Source of the DNA: RQOF01 sp964461135
GTDB lineage: Bacteria > Calditrichota > Calditrichia > RBG-13-44-9
Direction of reading: 5' to 3'
NCBI GenBank assembly: GCA_964461135.1
Contig: CAYWTB010000028.1
Coordinates: 1 to 49,784 of the forward strand
Length of the DNA: 49,784 nucleotides
Position 1 is the stretch's first letter, and every line of letters begins with the position of its first letter. This document shows positions 43,015 to 49,784 of this stretch, one piece after another. The notes beneath the pieces were generated by a model, which was not told the DNA's origin, did not search any database, and was given only the letters and a program-made list of their open reading frames with translations. A program made the translations under genes and the position numbers.

Positions 43015-45498
43015 TTATTTTGAGGAATCCTTTTTTTTATTGAGATACCTGGTAACATTGGGATCAACGGATCGCAGGTGCAGATCGCTTTGGGGAAAGG
43101 GAATCTCTATTTTTGCTTCATTCAGAGCATTATTCACCTGAACAGTGACCTCACTTTTCAAATTAAGCCATTCTTCAAAATTATCCGTCCAGAAACGCAA
43201 TGAAAAATTTAGGGAACTATCCCCGAATTCTTTAAAGAGCACCACCGGCTGGGGGCTTTTCAAAACATCTTCACGCCCCTCTGCTACCTTCTTCAGAATC
43301 TTGATAACTTTTTCTGGATCAGTCCCATACGCCACACCAACAAGTACTTCAATGCGGCGAAGGCGATCGGATAGCGTCCAGTTGACAACCTCACTGGATA
43401 TAATGTTTCCATTAGGAACAATTACCTCAGCACCCTCATAGGTGCGGACGGTACTGGAGCGGATTCCGATGCGCAATACTATTCCCAGCAGGGATCCGAA
43501 TTCAATGGTATCTCCCACCTTAATGGGACGTTCGAAAATCAGGATGAGTCCCGATACAAAATTATTAACCAGGTTTTGCAGGCCAAATCCGATACCCACA
43601 CCAAGAGCACCCGCCAGTATAGCCAGACGGCTCAGATCCATACCGGCGGCGGCTATGGCGGCTAGAAAACCCAGGGCAATAATACAATAATTCAGCAGCA
43701 GGGAAATGGTGGCCGGGACTCCCCGAGAAAGATGAAGACGCGGATACACATCTTCTTCAAAAACGAAACGGATAAAACGGGAGATGAGAATAGATAACCA
43801 TATGGCAAACAAAAAGGCAAGAACGTCACCCAGTGAAATATTCAGGTCCCCAACACTCAATTTTTTAATCAATATCGAATCCAATATATTCCACAGGGAA
43901 GTGAACAGGGTATAATTGATCAGAATATCATACAGCCAGAACCCTACTATCAGAAATTGTAGAGATTGTCGTAGCCTTGATTCCAGCAATTCCCGGTGCC
44001 GGCGTACCATTCGCAAAGATTGAGCGGCATTCGAATCCATTATTATGGTAATTAGCGCTTCTGCAATCCGGAGCAGGGTATAGAGAGCTATACCCATATA
44101 AATACTTTTTAAATAGGCGGTGGTCAGCAATATGGCTAAAGAAACATAACCGAATAAATTGGCCAGGAAAGACACCCCAAGAATAAACAGGCCAATACGG
44201 CCCGAGACGGTTATTAATTTCAAGAATTTGCCGGTTACCACTTTATAAAGTAATCCGCGTGGTCTCGCCAGCCAGAAAGTCCAGATGAAGGCAGAAATAG
44301 TGAGCAACAAGAGGAGCAGCCGCTGCAGTAAAAGCTGCTCAAAAGCCTGGTCATGGAGGCGGTGGAAGAAAAACAATGCCACCAGGTAATAGAGGGGGTT
44401 GCGAAGGGCTTGCGGCAGAAGCCCGGGAAGTATCCGCAACAACGGAAAAATAATAAAGATATTATAGAGCCGAAAAATTTCCTGCGGTGCATGAGGATAG
44501 ACCAGGGGCGTTAATGCCAGGGCAATCAATAAAGCAACCGAAATGGGACGGGAGAGAACATGAATAACCGAGGCGGAAGACGAAGGATCGGCCTTGAGCC
44601 TTTTTAGACTGCGGCGTTTCAAATCATATACTAAAAACAGCAGGATCATAAATATGGCAAAATGCAATATTATGCGGTCTTTATTCCCCTCAATAAATCT
44701 GGTGAAGGTAGTTAATCTGCCTGTATGATATTTACGAAATTGTGCCTGAATTGATGAATCCGATTTTGCACCCAATACCTGCCACAGGGGTGGCCGGTCC
44801 GGTTCAAATAATCTGATCTGAGCTTGCTCAATCCCACTGTTCAATTGATTTAATATAGCCGAGACAATAATTGCATCATCTGATAAAATGTTCTGCAAAG
44901 ATAAAATCATGTCCACGCGGCTTTTCAACTCTGTTTCCGCTTCGCTAAGATTACCCAGAACAGGCTGGATTTGCCTTGAAATCACTTCAGAGTAGCCTTC
45001 CCTACCCAGTGTGTCTTTCAGAGCGGTCCATCTGGTCCGCATTTTTGAAATATCCTGCAAACCCGAATCCACAATTTTCAAGCGTGACTCCAGGTATTTT
45101 TGTTGGCCACTCAATTGTTCAGATAAATAGTTCCATTGTTTGCGCAAATCTATCAAACCGTTAATGGAAATTTCCTGGAGGTTCTGCTTTCTGAAATTTC
45201 TTCTGGACTCATTAATCTGGGTATTCAGAACTTTTATTTTCCGTTGTACTATCCGGATGGTTTGGGGAGGAAGCAACTGCGAACGAAGATCCTGAACAGA
45301 GACCGCGGTCTGATCGGCTTCCTGAGTAATGTCAGATAGTGAAATACCCGCCTGGACGATGGTACTGTCCTTTTTGACGGAACCAGTATTCTGTGCGGAT
45401 GTTTGTTGAAAAGTTATGCAGAGAAGAAAAAAAACCGTAAAGCCTGTAAAAAAAATGTTTTTACTCTTATTCAGGCTAATTTTCCTGATGATGTGCAT
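43015..45498 (-). CDS. Large mechanosensitive channel of the MscS family
   Basis: An 827-residue MscS-type channel. The ATG at 45498 is preferred (AGAGGA 6-7 nt upstream). A signal peptide ends at QTSAQ. An extracytoplasmic helical and coiled-coil region follows (about 35-250: KVLNTQINESRRNFRKQNLQ, LSEQLSGQQKYLESRLKIVD). Then come about eleven membrane segments between 280 and 640. The MscS core is GVGIGFGLQNLVNNFVSGLI (TM3, pore helix) followed by the beta domain IKVGDTIEFGSLLGIVLRIG and VPNGNIISSEVVNWTLSDR, and a C-terminal cytoplasmic alpha-beta domain. It vents solutes on hypo-osmotic shock. The size and long N-domain resemble MscK/YbdG-like relatives. It stands alone; the frame is intact. 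Confidence 0.9.
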   Translation of the reverse strand: MHIIRKISLNKSKNIFFTGFTVFFLLCITFQQTSAQNTGSVKKDSTIVQAGISLSDITQEADQTAVSVQDLRSQLLPPQTIRIVQRKIKVLNTQINESRRNFRKQNLQEISINGLIDLRKQWNYLSEQLSGQQKYLESRLKIVDSGLQDISKMRTRWTALKDTLGREGYSEVISRQIQPVLGNLSEAETELKSRVDMILSLQNILSDDAIIVSAILNQLNSGIEQAQIRLFEPDRPPLWQVLGAKSDSSIQAQFRKYHTGRLTTFTRFIEGNKDRIILHFAIFMILLFLVYDLKRRSLKRLKADPSSSASVIHVLSRPISVALLIALALTPLVYPHAPQEIFRLYNIFIIFPLLRILPGLLPQALRNPLYYLVALFFFHRLHDQAFEQLLLQRLLLLLLTISAFIWTFWLARPRGLLYKVVTGKFLKLITVSGRIGLFILGVSFLANLFGYVSLAILLTTAYLKSIYMGIALYTLLRIAEALITIIMDSNAAQSLRMVRRHRELLESRLRQSLQFLIVGFWLYDILINYTLFTSLWNILDSILIKKLSVGDLNISLGDVLAFLFAIWLSILISRFIRFVFEEDVYPRLHLSRGVPATISLLLNYCIIALGFLAAIAAAGMDLSRLAILAGALGVGIGFGLQNLVNNFVSGLILIFERPIKVGDTIEFGSLLGIVLRIGIRSSTVRTYEGAEVIVPNGNIISSEVVNWTLSDRLRRIEVLVGVAYGTDPEKVIKILKKVAEGREDVLKSPQPVVLFKEFGDSSLNFSLRFWTDNFEEWLNLKSEVTVQVNNALNEAKIEIPFPQSDLHLRSVDPNVTRYLNKKKDSSK

Positions 45499-45992
45499 GT
45501 CCGGTCCTCTCATTCAATATATAAGTCATGCATTTATATTCCTGAAGGTATAATCATAATCCTGCTCTCTTATTCAATGGAATAGACGCCAAAGCCGGCA
45601 CCTAACAATTTTGTGGCAAAATTTACCTCAAAAACAAAGGAAAAACAAAGACAATCATACCCGGGATAATCAGGTTCAAATAATTACTGCTTCAGCACCG
45701 AAACGAAGCGTTGTGACTTTGTCCGGGGGGAACTACTGCGCGGGAGCGGAACGCCAGTCCAGCCACCGCCCGTCAGGACAGCGGCAAGCCTGGCAGCCGC
45801 ACAGGAAGCAATCTCATTTTAGTTAAGTAAACTAACCCTGTTTGTAAATTCCGATGTCACAAATAATCAGCCGGGTACACGCAGATGAAAAGGGTTTCTC
45901 CCGGAATCAGGAATTGTTATATTAGTTGATCAGTAAACGGGATTATTTAAATAGAAACAAATAAAACTACTATCCAAGGGAATAAATCTACG
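45499..45992. other. Intergenic stretch with a GC-rich repeat-like patch
   Basis: About 490 bp without a credible gene. An abruptly GC-rich patch (about 45720-45815) ends in GGAAGCAATCTCATTTTAG. It resembles, in wording only, a widespread intergenic repeat that ends AAGCAATCTC; a comparable stretch lies near 165-215 on the other strand. Open frames of 60-71 codons here have no ribosome site. Confidence 0.35.
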
Positions 45993-46802
45993 GTGAAATT
46001 AGCTCATTTAGTTGTCGTTTTCTGTACGCTTTTATTGCCTGTCAACATTCAGACTGGTTTCGGACAGATTCCCTATCACCTGAAAACATCCCGGGAAGTA
46101 ATCCTGGGTGGAAGCGGAGTGGTAATAGCCGGAATTGGACAGTACCTTAACAGTAATGTCAAACCACTTACTGCTAATGACATTAATCAGCTTTCACGTG
46201 ATGATATTAACCGCTTCGACCGGAATGCCACGCACCAGTACTCACCCGATGCGGCCACATTTAGTGATGTTCTGGTTGCTGCAACCATTGCCTTACCGGT
46301 GAGTCTTTTAATATCCCGGGATATCCGAAACGATTTTTCCACTATCGGACTTATGTATGCGGAAAATCTCCTCCTGGTCAATTCTTTTTCTCTTATCACT
46401 AAAGGGTCAGTTCGCCGGATTCGTCCCTACGTCTACAATCCCGATGCTCCGCTGGAAAAGAAACTGACAAAAGAAGCAGTGCGTTCCTTCTATTCGGGCC
46501 ACACCACTAATGCATTTGCCTCTGCAGTCTTTTTTTCGATGGTCTACAGCGATTATTTTCCGGATTCGCGATGGAGACCCCATGTATGGATCAGTTCGCT
46601 GGGAACGGCTTCACTGGTAGGCTATTTACGGTACCGGGCCGGTAAACACTTTTCAACAGACATAATAGTGGGGGCTGTTGTGGGAAGTGCCATCGGTTTT
46701 TTTATTCCCTACATTCACCGGCAGAAAAATACAAACTTTTCACTGGCACCACAATATCATGCAAAAAGCTTTGGCATCTGTATAAGTTTTTTTGTGAATT
46801 AA
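45993..46802 (+). CDS. PAP2-family membrane phosphatase
   Basis: A 269-residue phosphatidic-acid-phosphatase type 2 protein. The three-part active site is complete: KGSVRRIRPY (K-x6-RP), FYSGHTTNAF (SGH) and RYRAGKHFSTDIIVG (R-x5-H-x3-D). The N-terminus has a signal-like segment (MKLAHLVVVFCTLLLPVNIQ), and several hydrophobic segments span the membrane. Members dephosphorylate lipid phosphates such as undecaprenyl pyrophosphate or phosphatidic acid in the periplasm; the substrate is not evident. Start is GTG; AAGGGA lies about 12 nt upstream, a long spacing. It stands alone between the MscS gene and the cytochrome relics. Confidence 0.85.
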   Translation: MKLAHLVVVFCTLLLPVNIQTGFGQIPYHLKTSREVILGGSGVVIAGIGQYLNSNVKPLTANDINQLSRDDINRFDRNATHQYSPDAATFSDVLVAATIALPVSLLISRDIRNDFSTIGLMYAENLLLVNSFSLITKGSVRRIRPYVYNPDAPLEKKLTKEAVRSFYSGHTTNAFASAVFFSMVYSDYFPDSRWRPHVWISSLGTASLVGYLRYRAGKHFSTDIIVGAVVGSAIGFFIPYIHRQKNTNFSLAPQYHAKSFGICISFFVN

Positions 46803-47066
46803 AGCAGGAGTTTGTATAAACCAGAAAAACAGAAAATAGAGAAAATATTAATTTTATATGGTTACCTCGGAATTAATATTATCAAAAATTTAGTCATTTA
46901 AAACCGGTAATAGTAATACAATGATTGTCCAGTCTCATAATATTTATGTGAAAAGCAATAAATGATTAAGAGAAATTGACTTAAGGCCGCATCAGATATT
47001 ACTAGCGGGCGGTTTGAAGATCCATCAGTAATTACCGGTAACCGGAATTATAAGGCCAGTAAGCAG

Positions 47067-47262
47067 CTAATTTTTAGCAGATTCGATAGCCTGTGAAACA
47101 TCCCCCTGATTGCGATACATGGTCGTTAGTGCCAATAAGGCGCTCTCCAGGGCTGGTTCCTCCTGCAGAACAGTTTTTAAAACCTTGATTGCTTCATCCG
47201 GTTGACCGGAAGAGTTCAACGCTATGTCATATACATACTGCAGGTTGGTGTCTCCACAACCA
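47067..47262 (-). pseudogene. TPR-protein C-terminal fragment (cytochrome c-associated type)
   Basis: An open stretch on the minus strand with no start codon reads GDTNLQYVYDIALNSSGQPD then EAIKVLKTVLQEEPALESAL then LALTTMYRNQGDVSQAIESA and stops at a TAG. It contains one and a half tetratricopeptide repeats in the wording found at the C-terminus of TPR proteins that accompany multiheme cytochromes in environmental genomes (from memory). The upstream part of the gene is gone; the frame runs into the neighbouring cytochrome remnant on the opposite strand, overlapping it by about 20 nt. It is a truncated relic with no function as it stands. Confidence 0.6.
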
Positions 47263-47448
47263 GGAATTCCTGAATGCCGCCACCAACGGATATATCCTGG
47301 CGACTATTTCATTGGGCCGGACGGGCACGGAAATGCCTTCCTGAGCAGGGGAAGCGATAAATATCCTCTGCTCAGCGGTAAAAACAGAAATCACGGCGTG
47401 GCCTGCATTCGCAGCTGGCGGGAAATGATTATCAGGAAAAACTATTGA
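47240..47448 (+). pseudogene. Cytochrome c fragment, frameshifted
   Basis: On the plus strand one frame reads CLHNQEFLNAATNGYILATI then SLGRTGTEMPS before a TGA. This is the pattern of mono-heme cytochrome c domains, in which a CxxCH site is followed by FLxxAT-x-GYI and GR-x-GT-x-MP. A second frame then continues SRGSDKYPLLSGKNRNHGVA and CIRSW, the expected end of that domain, up to a TGA at 47446. The heme-binding CxxCH is spoiled (only C-x-H left), and the front is missing. It is therefore a dead fragment of a small electron-transfer protein, lying back to back with the TPR fragment. Confidence 0.6.
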
Positions 47449-47518
47449 TTTCTACCCCATGGATTGAAAAATCTACGACCGGGACGAAGTTTTGCGCAAC
47501 GGAATTTACTGACTCCGG

Positions 47519-49612
47519 TTATTTCTGTTTCTCAACAGCATAGAGCAGGACAATTGCGCGGGGAGCCACCTTTATGATATGGTCATCCACCGGTTGAGAT
47601 TGTGGGATAGGATAAAAATCATGCGGGGGAGATTGGAATGTATCAATAATTCGGTTCCACTGTTTTTTCTTATCCAACCGGGGAATTTCAAATTCCAGTT
47701 CTTTCCAGTAAGCATTCATCATAACATGAAGTTGTTCATCTGCCTGGGGATGAATCAGTGTACAGGCCAGGCTGTGTGAATTATTGTTCCAGTCCGGTTT
47801 ATGGAGCTTAACCCCGTGCCATACAATATGCGGTTGGCCGGAACCGGAATTTTCACTGAGTGAACCTTCATAGGAAAAAATATCCCGGGCCTGGGTAAAA
47901 GAAATGACTCCTTTTACGAACGCCAGCACGTTTTTATTTTCGTGCACCAGATCCCAGTTAAACCAGCTGATTTCATTATCCTGGCAATAGGCATTATTAT
48001 TGCCCTGCTGAGTCCGCCGGACTTCATCTCCCATCAGCAGCATGGGAGTTCCCTGGGAAATGAATAAAAGTGTAAAAAAATTTTTTATCTGCCTGATACG
48101 CAGGTTCCGGATGTGGTGGTCTGCGGTTGGGCCTTCCACCCCGCAATTCCAGCTGAAATTTTCAGCGGCACCATCCCTATTATTTTCCCGGTTTCCTTCA
48201 TTATGTTTCTCATTATAGCTGACCAGGTCATTCAGGGTAAATCCGTCATGGCAGGTGAGAAAATTGATGCTGCGATTGAAATCCCGCTCCAGGTTGGTGT
48301 AAATATCGGGACTGCCCAGAATCCGGTTGCCCAGATGCTGAATCATTCCTTCATCCCCCTTTACGAAACGGCGGATGTCATCCCGGAACCGTCCGTTCCA
48401 TTCAGTCCAGCGGTCACCGATAAACGATCCCACCTGGTAGAGACCAGCCGCATCCCACGCTTCTGCAATAATCTTGGTATGGGCCAGCTCCGGTGCTGAT
48501 TCTATGGCCCACAGGATAGGTGGGTTCGCCAATTGCTCGCCTTTTTCTCCCCGGCTGAGCACCGATGCCAGATCGAAACGAAATCCATCCACATGCATTT
48601 CCATCACCCAGTATTTCAGGCAGTCCAGAATCAGCCGTCTGACCACCGAATGATTGGCATTAATGGAATTACCGGTTCCGGTGTAGTCTTCATAACGGGA
48701 TTTATCCTTCCCGAGAATATAATATGCCTCATTTTCCAATCCCCGCAGGGAGAGAGTGGGGCCCTGCTGATCACCCTCAGCAGTATGATTGAAAACTACG
48801 TCCAGAATCACCTCAATTCCCGCTCTATGGAATGCTTTCACCATATCGCGGAATTCATTAATAGTTCCCAGCGGATCCTTGATGGAGCTGTATCCGCAGT
48901 GCGGTGCAAAAAAACCCACAGGATTATATCCCCAGTAATTTTTGAGGGGTGCAGGGGCATCCTGTTCATCAAACTGCTGCACCGGCAACAGTTCCACAGC
49001 AGTAATTCCCAATTCCTGCAGATAGGGTATTTTTTCAATTAATCCGGCATATGTACCCCGTTTCTCTGGGGAAAGGCCCGAGCTGGGATGGCGGGTAAAG
49101 CCGGCTGCATGCATTTCATAAATAACAGATATTGCATAATCCGTGCCCAAAGGAGTGTCATCTTCCCAGTCGTAGGCACGGGGATCCACCACGACACATT
49201 TCATGGCGTGACCGGCATTATCACCGGCTTTGATGGCCGCCTCACGCTGATAATTTTTACCTGCCACCACCGTCCGTGCGTAAGGGTCAAGAAGAACCTT
49301 TTTACCATCAAAGCGCAACCCCTTATCCGGATCAAAAGGTCCGTGGACACGGTAAGCGTAAAGCTGGCCTTCCTGAACACCGCGGACATAGGTATGCCAA
49401 TAGTGAAAAGTCCGGTTACGGGCCGGATCGAGGGAGATAGTCCTGCCGGGGTGAGGGTCATCCACATCATCAAAGAAGAACAGTTCCACCTTCCGGGCAT
49501 TTTTAGAATAGAGCGAAAAATTAACACCTCCATCATAAAAGGATGCTCCCAGCGGATAACTGCGACCAAACAGTTGTACCGGATTGTTCGAATTGCCTGT
49601 TTTTTTCATCAT
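47519..49612 (-). CDS. glgX: Glycogen debranching enzyme GlgX (isoamylase type)
   Basis: A 697-residue glycoside hydrolase family 13 enzyme that removes alpha-1,6 branches from limit-dextrin glycogen. N-terminal CBM48 domain (YPLGASFYDGGVNFSLYSKN) and the family text YAYRVHGPFDPDKGLRFDGK, YWGYNPVGFFAPHCGYSS. Conserved GH13 regions: VILDVVFNHTAEG, MHVDGFRFDLASVL with the nucleophile Asp, KIIAEAWD with the acid-base Glu, and FLTCHDGFTLNDLVSY with the transition-state His-Asp. QQGNNNAYCQDNEISWFNWD and a small C-terminal beta domain complete it. Cytoplasmic. The ATG pair at 49612 has no strong ribosome site. No other glycogen genes are in the window, but it reaches close to the right edge. Confidence 0.93.
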   Translation of the reverse strand: MMKKTGNSNNPVQLFGRSYPLGASFYDGGVNFSLYSKNARKVELFFFDDVDDPHPGRTISLDPARNRTFHYWHTYVRGVQEGQLYAYRVHGPFDPDKGLRFDGKKVLLDPYARTVVAGKNYQREAAIKAGDNAGHAMKCVVVDPRAYDWEDDTPLGTDYAISVIYEMHAAGFTRHPSSGLSPEKRGTYAGLIEKIPYLQELGITAVELLPVQQFDEQDAPAPLKNYWGYNPVGFFAPHCGYSSIKDPLGTINEFRDMVKAFHRAGIEVILDVVFNHTAEGDQQGPTLSLRGLENEAYYILGKDKSRYEDYTGTGNSINANHSVVRRLILDCLKYWVMEMHVDGFRFDLASVLSRGEKGEQLANPPILWAIESAPELAHTKIIAEAWDAAGLYQVGSFIGDRWTEWNGRFRDDIRRFVKGDEGMIQHLGNRILGSPDIYTNLERDFNRSINFLTCHDGFTLNDLVSYNEKHNEGNRENNRDGAAENFSWNCGVEGPTADHHIRNLRIRQIKNFFTLLFISQGTPMLLMGDEVRRTQQGNNNAYCQDNEISWFNWDLVHENKNVLAFVKGVISFTQARDIFSYEGSLSENSGSGQPHIVWHGVKLHKPDWNNNSHSLACTLIHPQADEQLHVMMNAYWKELEFEIPRLDKKKQWNRIIDTFQSPPHDFYPIPQSQPVDDHIIKVAPRAIVLLYAVEKQK

Positions 49613-49784
49613 ATGATGTTACCCACGAATATTTTTACATTGTCAGCTGCAAAAGGCCAGTTCTATGCACCTCATTTATCACGGAGGGAACCTTTTTCCA
49701 CCACATGATAATCTAATCATCTATTTATGACACTGCCTTTCACGAAACTCATAAGTGATGATATTGCATAATATACGGGGTATA

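Overview
The window is about 50 kb of chromosomal DNA from an uncultured-type bacterium, most likely of the FCB group (Calditrichota, KSB1, Ignavibacteriota or a relative). The basis is family content: a large surface protein ending in the NFPNPFNPST type of type IX secretion sorting domain, a TonB-dependent receptor paired with a DUF4249 lipoprotein, a GWxTD-domain TPR protein, a DUF5916 outer-membrane barrel and a DUF4412 protein. The phylum call is inference. No tRNA, rRNA, CRISPR array, prophage or replication origin was seen. TAA, TAG and TGA all end intact genes, so the genetic code is standard.

Layout. 0.1-3.6 kb: remnant of a short-chain dehydrogenase, an S41 protease, a secreted hypothetical protein and a RAYT/IS200-type transposase. 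3.7-7.6 kb: YcaQ-type DNA glycosylase and a two-gene molybdenum hydroxylase (IorB/IorA type). 7.6-8.8 kb: AT-rich non-coding DNA with a 164-bp imperfect inverted repeat. 8.8-11.3 kb: an operon of a double zinc-ribbon protein, LemA and an M48 membrane protease. 11.3-14 kb: peroxiredoxin pseudogene and a metallophosphoesterase. 14.1-17.6 kb: giant type IX-secreted surface protein whose signal peptide is cut off by an in-frame TGA. 18.4-26.6 kb: DUF4412 protein, hypothetical protein, TauE/SafE exporter, Cys/Met-metabolism PLP enzyme, GWxTD protein, SnoaL-like lipoprotein and a quinol NO-reductase relic. 27.2-30.3 kb: TonB receptor plus DUF4249. 30.6-32.8 kb: queuosine genes (YhhQ transporter, QueF, QueC). 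33-34.4 kb: a 32-aa membrane microprotein, a nitroreductase and two small unknown genes. 34.4-37 kb: MFS transporter and a second IS200-type transposase set in a composite hairpin-repeat field. 37-42.4 kb: membrane-fused sulfite-oxidase-like protein, broken DUF5916 barrel and acyl-CoA ligase. 42.6-49.6 kb: DUF4136 fragment, MscS channel, PAP2 phosphatase, cytochrome c and TPR relics, and glycogen debranching enzyme.

Two themes stand out. First, the density of broken genes is high: at least seven clear relics plus two genes carrying in-frame nonsense codons without frameshifts. Some relics (SDR, NorB) keep both ends but have lost the middle in frame. Several relics are respiratory or redox genes (NO reductase, cytochrome c, cytochrome-type TPR, peroxiredoxin), which suggests ongoing loss of an accessory respiratory capacity. 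Second, hairpin repeats are abundant and two HUH-tyrosine transposases are present, one flanked by a multi-unit REP-like array and the other carrying a 30-bp perfect palindrome inside its own coding sequence. I see no convincing new multi-gene defence or biosynthetic system. The best candidates for undescribed biology are the repeat/transposase field, the amber-separated small gene pair and the LemA/M48/zinc-ribbon operon.
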